From an uncultured Burkholderiales bacterium (lineage in GTDB: Bacteria; Pseudomonadota; Gammaproteobacteria; Burkholderiales; Burkholderiaceae_C), in assembly GCA_937897495.1 (NCBI GenBank), contig CALCBL010000062.1, positions 1 through 12,629 on the forward strand: DNA of 12,629 nucleotides, read 5' to 3'. Each line of letters begins with the position of its first letter. Within the stretch, counting starts at the first letter, position 1. The notes under the pieces were generated by a model. It did no database searches. It was not told the origin of the DNA and saw nothing but the letters and a program-made list of their open reading frames with translations. This document shows positions 7,371 to 12,629 of the stretch, one piece after another. Position numbers and translations under genes: made by a program.

Positions 7371-9347
7371 GTCAACTTCAATGTCATCACCGTGCAACTC
7401 CATCAGTTCGCGGCGCGCTGCCGCTTCGCCCTTGCCCATCAGTTGGGTGATCAAACTTTCGGTTTGTGCAAAGTCTAGGGTGCCCAGTTGAACAGGCAGC
7501 AAACGACGTGTATCTGGATTGAGCGTGGTTTCCCACAATTGCTCTGCATTCATCTCGCCCAAGCCTTTGAATCGGCTGATGCTCCATGCGCCTTCGCGCA
7601 CGCCGTCTTTGCGCAGTTTGTCTAAGATACTTTGTAACTCACCATCGTCCAATGCATACATTTTGGCGGCTGGTTTTTTGCCGCGCGCAGGCGCATCGAC
7701 TCGAAACAGTGGCGGGCGAGCGACAAACAAATTGCCGGTTTCAATGAGCTTTGGAAAGTGACGGAAAAACAGCGTCAAGAGCAAGACTTGAATGTGCGAA
7801 CCATCCACATCGGCATCGCTCAAGATGCAAATCTTGCCGTAACGCAAACCCGACAAATCGGGTGAGTCATTGGGGCCATGCGGATCGACCCCAATGGCCA
7901 CCGAGATGTCGTGAATTTCGTTGTTGGCAAACAAGCGATCGCGATCGACTTCCCAGGTGTTAAGCACCTTGCCGCGCAAAGGCAGAATGGCTTGACACTC
8001 TTTGTCGCGGCCCATCTTGGCACTGCCACCCGCCGAGTCGCCTTCGACCAAAAACACTTCGTTGTGTGCAATGTCTTTGCTCTCGCAATCTGTCAGTTTG
8101 CCAGGCAATACCGCCACACCTGAGCTCTTGCGCTTCTCCACTTTTTGGCCAGCTTTTTGACGATGCTGCGCGGCCTTGATGGCCAACTCGGCCAACTTTT
8201 TGCCGTATTCCACATGCTCGTTCAGCCACAACTCTAGGCTGGGGCGAACAAAGCTGGACACCAAACGCACGGCGTCGCGCGAATTCAAGCGCTCTTTGAT
8301 TTGACCTTGAAATTGTGGGTCGAGCACCTTGGCCGACAACACAAAACTGGCCCGCGCAAACACGTCTTCGGGCATGAGTTTGACGCCCTTTGGCAGCAAG
8401 CTGTGCAGTTCAATGAAGCTCTTGACCGCCGTGAACAAACCATCGCGCAAACCGCTGTCGTGCGTGCCGCCTGCGGTGGTTGGAATAAGGTTGACATAGC
8501 TTTCGCGAACAGGCTGGCCATCTTCGGTAAATGCCACCGCCCAACTGGCACCTTCGCCTTCTGCAAAGCTGTCGTGGTTGCTGTCTGCAAAGCCTTCATT
8601 TTCAAACAAAGGAATGACGGGGTCGCCATTCAAAGTTTGCATGAGGTAATCGCGCAGTCCGGCTTTGTATTGCCAAGTTTGGGTCTCTTTGGTTTTTTCG
8701 TTGAACAAGGTCACTGTGACACCGGGCATGAGCACCGCTTTGCTGCGCAGCAAATGCGTGAGCTCGGTCATGGGCAAGACACTCGATTCAAAATACTTGG
8801 CATCGGGCCACACACGCACCGTGGTGCCCTGCTTGCGATCGCCCTCTGCAGCTTTGCGGGTAACGAGTTGTTCAATCACATCGCCGCCAGAAAACGCCAA
8901 TGCAGCCACTTGACCTTCACGGTAGCTGATGGCTTCCAAACGCTTGGCAAGTGCATTGGTCACACTGACACCTACGCCATGCAGGCCGCCTGAAAAACTG
9001 TACGCGCCGCCACTGCCCTTGTCGAATTTACCGCCTGCATGCAAGCGCGTGAAGACCAACTCAATGACAGGTGCTTTCTCTTCAGGGTGCAGCCCGAATG
9101 GAATACCTCGGCCATCGTCTTCAATGCTGACCGAGCCATCGGCATGAAGGGTGACTTTGATTTTCTTTCCATGACCCGCCAGCGCTTCGTCGGCTGCGTT
9201 GTCTAGCACCTCTTGGATCACGTGCAATGGGTTGTCGGTTCGGGTGTACATGCCCGGGCGTTGCTTGACGGGCTCTAAGCCTTTGAGGACTCGAATGGAG
9301 CCTTCGCCATATTCGGGAGATGCTTTTGCAGAGGTAGATGTAGCCAT
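7365..9347 (-). CDS. parE: DNA topoisomerase IV subunit B
   Basis: ParE is the ATPase subunit of topoisomerase IV, driving strand passage through DNA cut by ParC. From ATG 9347 the product is 660 residues. The GHKL ATPase domain shows QEVLDNAADEAL (45-56; Glu46 and Asn50 expected for catalysis and Mg binding), DDGRG (77-81) and SFSGGLHGVGVSV (117-129). The transducer domain has SFVLSAKV at 334-341. The TOPRIM domain shows EGDSAGG (435-441) and SDADVDGSHI (510-519), with Asp511, Asp513 and Asp515 as metal ligands, and PLRGKVLNTWEVDRD (456-470). RFKGLGEMNAEQLWETTLNP (592-611) is characteristic of type II topoisomerase B subunits. Length and sequence fit ParE rather than the longer proteobacterial GyrB, and parC directly follows. 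The frame extends 10 codons upstream to a TTG at 9377, but ATG 9347 gives the natural N-terminus (MATSTSAK). Neither start has a Shine-Dalgarno. Confidence 0.96.
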   Translation of the reverse strand: MATSTSAKASPEYGEGSIRVLKGLEPVKQRPGMYTRTDNPLHVIQEVLDNAADEALAGHGKKIKVTLHADGSVSIEDDGRGIPFGLHPEEKAPVIELVFTRLHAGGKFDKGSGGAYSFSGGLHGVGVSVTNALAKRLEAISYREGQVAALAFSGGDVIEQLVTRKAAEGDRKQGTTVRVWPDAKYFESSVLPMTELTHLLRSKAVLMPGVTVTLFNEKTKETQTWQYKAGLRDYLMQTLNGDPVIPLFENEGFADSNHDSFAEGEGASWAVAFTEDGQPVRESYVNLIPTTAGGTHDSGLRDGLFTAVKSFIELHSLLPKGVKLMPEDVFARASFVLSAKVLDPQFQGQIKERLNSRDAVRLVSSFVRPSLELWLNEHVEYGKKLAELAIKAAQHRQKAGQKVEKRKSSGVAVLPGKLTDCESKDIAHNEVFLVEGDSAGGSAKMGRDKECQAILPLRGKVLNTWEVDRDRLFANNEIHDISVAIGVDPHGPNDSPDLSGLRYGKICILSDADVDGSHIQVLLLTLFFRHFPKLIETGNLFVARPPLFRVDAPARGKKPAAKMYALDDGELQSILDKLRKDGVREGAWSISRFKGLGEMNAEQLWETTLNPDTRRLLPVQLGTLDFAQTESLITQLMGKGEAAARRELMELHGDDIEVDI

Positions 9348-9355
9348 GGGCGCAG

Positions 9356-9361
9356 ATTGTA
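9356..9361 (-). promoter_or_regulatory. Possible -10 box of the parE-parC operon
   Basis: On the minus strand this reads TACAAT, five of six matches to the sigma-70 -10 consensus. Only 8 bases separate it from the parE ATG (9345-9347), so transcription would start at or next to the initiation codon. This agrees with the absence of a Shine-Dalgarno but is not proof. No good -35 hexamer sits 16-18 bp upstream, so confidence is low. Confidence 0.3.
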
Positions 9362-9400
9362 GTGCGAAATCAAACAAAGTACTGGATAAATTTACAGTTC

Positions 9401-9430
9401 AACCGGGCATTTAACTTCACAATCGGGCAT
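9401..9430. repeat. Short direct repeat upstream of the methyltransferase
   Basis: AACCGGGCAT (9401-9410) and AATCGGGCAT (9421-9430) match at 9 of 10 bases and are spaced exactly 20 bp, about two helical turns. They lie in the 137-bp divergent spacer between parE and the methyltransferase gene. The spacing would suit a regulator binding one DNA face, but two short copies may also be coincidence. Confidence 0.25.
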
Positions 9431-9484
9431 CATGCGTGGCACGCAGCTTTCCAGCCAACGAGATTCAACAGGAGTACTGAGACG

Positions 9485-10027
9485 ATGCACGGCACAGAAG
9501 CCCCTTCCCTTTGGGTTCAGCGATGGTCGCACTTGGCCAAACCTCAAAGTCAGGTTTTGGACCTGGCTTGTGGCGCAGGCAGGCACATGAAGTACTTTCA
9601 GAGCCTCGGTCACCATTGCACAGGCATAGACCGATCTGCCGAGGCCTTAGCGGAAGCTTCCTCCTACGGAAAGGTCATCGAGGCTGACATAGAAGGCGGC
9701 CCTTGGCCCTTAAGCGGCCAGACATTTGATGTGGTGGTCGTTACCAATTACTTATGGCGCCCACTGATGCCGCGCATTTTGGAATGCTTGGCGCCAGAGG
9801 GGCTCTTAATTTACGAGACTTTCGCTTTGGGCCACGAAAAGTTTGGCAAACCTTCTCGTCCCGACTTCTTGCTCAAGCCAGGCGAATTGCTTCAAACGTG
9901 TGCCCAGCTGCATGTCATTGCCTATGAAGATGGGTATTGGGATCAACCCGCTAAATGCGTTCAACGCATTGTGGCCGCGCAGAAAGTCAATGACTTGCCG
10001 CATCCGTTTTGGCTTAGCAGTCGTTAG
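9485..10027 (+). CDS. Class I SAM-dependent methyltransferase
   Basis: The product is a 180-residue Rossmann-fold methyltransferase. Motif I is VLDLACGAGRH at 24-34 (SAM-binding glycine loop), and the acidic residue closing the second strand is Asp49 in GIDRS. EADIEGGPWPL at 66-76 is the adenine-contacting region, and FDVVVVTNYLWRP at 81-93 is the motif IV strand. The later segment HEKFGKPSRPDFLLKPGELL (117-136) is common to a TehB-like group of small bacterial methyltransferases. The start ATG 9485 is supported by AACAGGAG at 9467-9474, an excellent Shine-Dalgarno with 10-base spacing; the upstream open extension to 9362 has no such support. It lies 30 bp before dapA in the same orientation and is likely part of that operon. 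The methyl acceptor cannot be deduced from sequence. Confidence 0.9.
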   Translation: MHGTEAPSLWVQRWSHLAKPQSQVLDLACGAGRHMKYFQSLGHHCTGIDRSAEALAEASSYGKVIEADIEGGPWPLSGQTFDVVVVTNYLWRPLMPRILECLAPEGLLIYETFALGHEKFGKPSRPDFLLKPGELLQTCAQLHVIAYEDGYWDQPAKCVQRIVAAQKVNDLPHPFWLSSR

Positions 10028-10057
10028 AATGATCATTTGTTGACCATTTCATTCGCC

Positions 10058-10954
10058 ATGACGAAAACTTTTCAACCCATCACCGGCAGCATTCCCGCCA
10101 TGGTTACCCCCATGTTGGAGGACGGCTCTGTCGATTACGCCAGCCTTCGAAAACTGATCGATTGGCACATTGCCGAGGGCACAGATTGCATTGGCGTGGT
10201 TGGCACCACTGGCGAGTCGCCCACTGTCAATGTCGAAGAGCACCGAGAAATCATTCGGGTGTCGGTTGAACAAGCAAAAGGCCGCGTGCCCATCATGGCC
10301 GGTTGTGGCGCCAATTCCACCGCCGAAGCCATCGAGTTGGCCAAGTTTGCCAAAAGTGTTGGCGCCGATTGTCAACTGCAGGTCGTGCCTTATTACAACA
10401 AGCCAACTCAAGAAGGCTTGTACCAACACTTCAAGGCCATCGCAGAAGCGGTGCCCGATTTGCCGGTCATTTTGTACAACGTGCCTGGCCGATCTGTTGC
10501 CGATATGCAGCACGAAACTGTTTTGCGTTTGGCGCAAGTACCAGGCATTGTGGGCATCAAAGAAGCCACTGGCAACATTGAGCGCGCACAGTGGCTTATT
10601 CGCGATTTACCCAAAGAATTCGCTGTCTATTCGGGCGATGACCCAAGCGCTGTGGCACTCATGCTGTGTGGCGGCAAAGGAAACGTCAGCGTGACAGCCA
10701 ATGTGGCGCCCCGTTTGATGCATGAGTTGTGTGTCGCAGCCATGGCGGGTGATGTTCAAAAAGCGATGGAAATTCAATTCAAATTGATGCCCATGCACAA
10801 GAATTTATTTGTAGAAGCCAACCCCATTCCTGTCAAATGGGCCATGGCCCGAATGGGACTCTGTGGCGGTACTTTGCGCTTGCCAATGACCGAACTCTCA
10901 AAATCTCAGCAGCCCGTGGTTGAAACCGCGTTGCGTGCCAGCGGACTTATTTAA
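10058..10954 (+). CDS. dapA: 4-hydroxy-tetrahydrodipicolinate synthase
   Basis: DapA condenses pyruvate with aspartate semialdehyde, the first committed step to diaminopimelate (peptidoglycan) and lysine. The product is 298 residues (E. coli 292), a TIM-barrel class I aldolase. Key residues are visible: TTGES at 50-54 (Thr51 of the proton relay), YYNKPT at 112-117 (Tyr113), ILYNVPGR at 138-145 (catalytic Tyr140 and substrate-carboxylate Arg145) and GIKEATG at 166-172, with Lys168 as the Schiff-base lysine. [10 protein letters not shown] (271-280) is the usual C-terminal segment. ATG 10058 is chosen over an in-frame TTG at 10037 because the product then starts as DapA normally does; no strong Shine-Dalgarno is seen for either. 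It follows the methyltransferase and overlaps into the ribosome-binding site of bamC, so the three are probably cotranscribed. A lysine riboswitch does not fit in the 30-bp gap upstream. Confidence 0.97.
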   Translation: MTKTFQPITGSIPAMVTPMLEDGSVDYASLRKLIDWHIAEGTDCIGVVGTTGESPTVNVEEHREIIRVSVEQAKGRVPIMAGCGANSTAEAIELAKFAKSVGADCQLQVVPYYNKPTQEGLYQHFKAIAEAVPDLPVILYNVPGRSVADMQHETVLRLAQVPGIVGIKEATGNIERAQWLIRDLPKEFAVYSGDDPSAVALMLCGGKGNVSVTANVAPRLMHELCVAAMAGDVQKAMEIQFKLMPMHKNLFVEANPIPVKWAMARMGLCGGTLRLPMTELSKSQQPVVETALRASGLI

Positions 10955-10964
10955 GGACTCACCC

Positions 10965-12107
10965 GTGAATCGATTTGCCCCTTCTGCTCGTTACTTGAAT
11001 GCAATGGCTTGCGCCGCCGCACTTACCTGCTTTTTATCCGGCTGCTCTACTTTAGACGAAAGCAAAATTGATTACAAAAGCGCCAGCCAAGCACCCACAC
11101 TTTCAGTCCCGCCAGATCTCACACAGTTGAGGCGTGACTCTCGGTATCAAGTGGCTGGCTCGAACAGCGCATTGGCCAGTGCCGCAGCGGCAGCTTCTCC
11201 CGCTCGAGTCGCTCTCGATGCTGGCACAGCAGCCAATCAAGCGGGCGAAGCTCGCATTGTGCGCGCAGGCACTCAGCGTTATTTGGTCATCAACAGAAGT
11301 GCAGATTCTGTGTGGGAGCCATTGCGTGAATTCTGGAAAGACACTGGTTTCGCACTCATCCTTGATCAACCCGAGTTGGGCATCATGGAAACTGACTGGG
11401 CCGAAAATCGCGCTAAATTGCCACAAGACTTTTTGCGAAAAGCCGTCGGCAAAATGTTTGACTCGCTCTACTCCACTGGCGAGCGTGATCGCTTTCGCAC
11501 CCGCATTGAAAGAACTGCCAATGGTTTGGAAATTACCATCACCCATCGGGGTTTGGCTGAAATTTATACCAGCCCCTTGAAAGATTCCACAGTTTGGTCG
11601 CCCCGTGCAGCCGATCCTGAATTGGAAATCGAATTTCTGCGCCGTCTTATGATGAGATTGGGCGGCCAAAGCCTCTCCGTCAATACGGCTTCGAGTCCGG
11701 CCAACTCAGCCACAACAGCATCGTCTGGCACAGCCATGCCAGCCGATGTGAAGTTGATCAAGCAGAACAATCTGCCCGCCATCGAAATCAAGGACGGCTT
11801 TGATCGCGCATGGCGACGCGTCGGTGTGGCCATTGATCGAACTGGATTTACGGTAGAGGACCGTGATCGCGCGCAAGGTGTGTTCTTTGTGCGTTATGCG
11901 CCACCTGGCACCACAGGCAAAGAACCAGGTTTCTTTGCCAAGCTGTTTACAAGCGACAAAGTCATTCCAACACTGGCCAAATACCGCATTGCTGTGACCA
12001 GCAAGGGCGACGTTTCAACGGTGATGGTTCAGGGCGCTGATGGCATTCCTGAAACCTCGGCGAATGCAGACAAAATCATCAAGCTGTTGGCTGACGAAAT
12101 CAAATAA
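10965..12107 (+). CDS. bamC: Outer membrane assembly lipoprotein BamC (NlpB/DapX family)
   Basis: BamC is a lipoprotein of the Bam complex, which folds beta-barrel proteins into the outer membrane. From GTG 10965 the product is 380 residues (E. coli 344). It has a signal peptide with lipobox LSGC and lipidated Cys27. Next is the conserved extended N-terminal segment IDYKSASQAPTLSVPPDLTQ (35-54), which in BamC lies on BamD. Two helix-grip domains follow: about 100-232 (with SVWEPLREFWKDTGFAL at 115-131) and about 263-380 (AWRRVGVAIDRTGFTVEDRD at 282-301). They are joined by a Ser/Ala/Thr-rich linker at about 238-260. The GTG start is supported by AAGGA at 10953-10957, which overlaps the dapA stop codon and implies translational coupling; a longer in-frame ORF begins inside dapA at 10920 but would put 15 extra residues before the signal peptide. 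The dapA-bamC order is the same as in E. coli. Confidence 0.93.
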   Translation: MNRFAPSARYLNAMACAAALTCFLSGCSTLDESKIDYKSASQAPTLSVPPDLTQLRRDSRYQVAGSNSALASAAAAASPARVALDAGTAANQAGEARIVRAGTQRYLVINRSADSVWEPLREFWKDTGFALILDQPELGIMETDWAENRAKLPQDFLRKAVGKMFDSLYSTGERDRFRTRIERTANGLEITITHRGLAEIYTSPLKDSTVWSPRAADPELEIEFLRRLMMRLGGQSLSVNTASSPANSATTASSGTAMPADVKLIKQNNLPAIEIKDGFDRAWRRVGVAIDRTGFTVEDRDRAQGVFFVRYAPPGTTGKEPGFFAKLFTSDKVIPTLAKYRIAVTSKGDVSTVMVQGADGIPETSANADKIIKLLADEIK

Positions 12108-12121
12108 AAACCAACACACCA

Positions 12122-12140
12122 CTAGACTCAAAAAGTCTAG
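12122..12140. repeat. Hairpin just ahead of the bamC terminator
   Basis: CTAGACT (12122-12128) and AGTCTAG (12134-12140) pair perfectly around a 5-base loop. The hairpin starts 14 bases after the bamC stop codon and directly precedes the main terminator, so it may stabilise the 3' end of the operon mRNA. Confidence 0.5.
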
Positions 12141-12143
12141 GCG

Positions 12144-12170
12144 AAAAAAACCCCGCAGAGCGGGGTTTTT
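12144..12170. terminator. Bidirectional Rho-independent terminator between bamC and the small lipoprotein gene
   Basis: CCCCGC (12151-12156) and GCGGGG (12160-12165) form a GC-rich stem around an AGA loop. It is flanked by seven A on the left (12144-12150) and five T on the right (12166-12170). The plus strand therefore ends in a U-run for dapA-bamC, and the minus strand in a seven-U run for the convergent lipoprotein gene. Both genes end next to it: the bamC stop at 12107 and the lipoprotein stop at 12187. Confidence 0.9.
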
Positions 12171-12186
12171 CTTTGACTGCCAAGAA

Positions 12187-12405
12187 TTACTTCTTAGGCG
12201 CTTCTGCAGGAGCAGCAGCAGGTGCTGCGGCTGGTGCAGCAGCTGCAGGAGCAGCAGCATCAGCTGGCTTAGCATCAGCAGCAGGCGCTGCAGGAGCGGC
12301 TGGTGCAGCAGCTGGCGCTGGTGCGGGTGCTGGCGCAGCAGCGCCACCGCAGGCAGCCAAAGCAGCAGCAGCGATCACGGCAGCCAAAACGAGGGACTTG
12401 GTCAT
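12187..12405 (-). CDS. Small Ala/Pro-rich lipoprotein, function unknown
   Basis: The product is 72 residues. MTKSLVLAAVIAAAALAAC is a short lipoprotein signal peptide with lipobox LAAC and lipidated Cys19. The mature part is almost entirely Ala and Pro (repeating PA, PAA and PAAA units) with a few Asp, Lys and Glu, ending APKK. It has no recognisable domain and may be a flexible tether or spacer at the membrane. The minus-strand reading is supported by AAGGA 8 bases before ATG 12405, by the lipobox and by the terminator downstream of its stop. The opposite-strand frame over the same bases (from 12173) is an Ala/Gly-rich by-product. Small genes of this kind are familiar in Burkholderiales genomes as hypothetical proteins, but I know of no assigned role. 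The low-complexity repeat makes length variation by slippage likely. Confidence 0.8.
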   Translation of the reverse strand: MTKSLVLAAVIAAAALAACGGAAAPAPAPAPAAAPAAPAAPAADAKPADAAAPAAAAPAAAPAAAPAEAPKK

Positions 12406-12426
12406 GATTATTATCCTTAAAGTTAG

Positions 12427-12451
12427 TAAAAAACAATTTCCGGGAAATTGT
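12427..12451 (-). promoter_or_regulatory. Leader hairpin followed by U-tract upstream of the small lipoprotein
   Basis: The arms ACAATTTCC and GGAAATTGT (12433-12441 and 12443-12451) form a perfect 19-bp palindrome around one base. Read on the minus strand, the dyad is followed by six T (12427-12432; T-tract then ACTAACTTTAAGGA), the layout of an intrinsic terminator or attenuator 21 bases ahead of the lipoprotein ATG. Alternatively it is the terminator of a minus-strand gene further right, or a DNA operator. The stem is AT-rich apart from its apex, so it would be weak as a terminator. Confidence 0.45.
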
Positions 12452-12530
12452 CATCAGGTTTAGAAAAATCCTGTTGACAGAACAGCAAGCACTCGAGCTC
12501 TTGCTATCCAGCCTTCAATTATAGCTTTAA

Positions 12531-12629
12531 TCAAGTCAAATCATTTGCGACCAAGCCAGATGGATGCCACCACCCCTCCTCCCACCAGGCCTTCAGCAAT
12601 TGAGCAGCTGCCTCGGTCGAGCCCGAAGC
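12531..12629 (-). CDS. Possible C-terminal end of a further minus-strand gene (partial, uncertain)
   Basis: On the minus strand, one frame is open from the window edge for 32 codons to TGA (12531-12533). It ends with a helix-like STEAAAQLLK and a Trp-rich segment AWWEEGWWHPSG. A second minus-strand frame is also open here, ending with a hydrophobic GLVGGGVVASIWLGRK at a stop near 12541. On the plus strand an ATG at 12561 opens MDATTPPPTRPS to the edge. With under 100 bases I cannot decide between them and recognise no family in any. This is the best available guess rather than a firm call. Confidence 0.25.
   Translation of the reverse strand, partial: ASGSTEAAAQLLKAWWEEGWWHPSGLVANDLT

Noticed and set aside
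9362..9484. 41-codon N-terminal extension of the methyltransferase
   Set aside because: It has no ribosome binding site and the residues do not fit a methyltransferase N-terminus, whereas ATG 9485 has a strong AACAGGAG.
10028..10057. Lysine riboswitch or attenuator ahead of dapA
   Set aside because: Only 30 bp separate the methyltransferase stop from the dapA ATG, far too short, and no hairpin is evident.
12173..12463. Plus-strand Ala/Gly-rich reading frame opposite the small lipoprotein gene
   Set aside because: It arises from the GCA/GCT-rich repeat read on the other strand, overlaps the terminator region and has no lipobox or other functional signature. The minus strand has a Shine-Dalgarno, signal peptide and downstream terminator.
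12508..12535. TTGACT and TATAAT on the minus strand upstream of the small lipoprotein
   Set aside because: Both hexamers look good alone, but they are only 10 bp apart, too close for a sigma-70 promoter; TATAAT may still act as a -10 without this -35, which I cannot decide.

Overview
The window looks like a chromosomal core region of a betaproteobacterium, most likely order Burkholderiales, family Comamonadaceae (Limnohabitans/Rhodoferax-like). This is inferred from protein character (the ParC and ParE sequences, and a dapA-bamC pair preceded by a small SAM methyltransferase) and from moderate GC content with AT-rich spacers. No sequence search was possible, so the genus is a guess.

Layout from left to right. 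(1) Bases 1-850, plus strand: the C-terminal two thirds of a TRAP-transporter large permease (DctM), cut by the window edge. (2) 887-3427, minus strand: a full-length ComEC/Rec2 DNA-uptake channel, convergent with dctM. (3) 3428-3588: a divergent spacer with a perfect 21-bp palindrome. (4) 3589-4044, plus: a RidA-superfamily protein. (5) 4045-4245: an AT-rich spacer with a nested inverted repeat. (6) 4246-4935, plus: an orphan OmpR-type response regulator with a degenerate receiver. (7) 9347 down to 4945, minus: a parE-parC operon encoding both topoisomerase IV subunits, its end only 9 bp from the regulator's stop codon. (8) 9485-12107, plus: methyltransferase, dapA and bamC, closed by a strong terminator that works in both directions. 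(9) 12405 down to 12187, minus: a tiny Ala/Pro-rich lipoprotein with its own Shine-Dalgarno sequence and a leader hairpin. (10) The last ~100 bases may hold the end of another minus-strand gene, but the frame is ambiguous.

How the genes relate. ParE and ParC form the topoisomerase IV heterotetramer that decatenates daughter chromosomes. DapA commits aspartate semialdehyde to the diaminopimelate/lysine pathway (peptidoglycan), and BamC is an outer-membrane assembly lipoprotein. The dapA-bamC pairing is the classical one also found in gammaproteobacteria. ComEC would carry single-stranded DNA across the inner membrane during natural transformation, but no other competence gene is visible. RidA detoxifies reactive enamine/imine intermediates.

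I see no mobile element, CRISPR array, tRNA, rRNA or defence island, and no convincing new multi-gene system. The items most worth a second look are regulatory: the palindrome between comEC and ridA, the nested dyad in front of the atypical response regulator, and the hairpin plus U-tract in the leader of the small lipoprotein.
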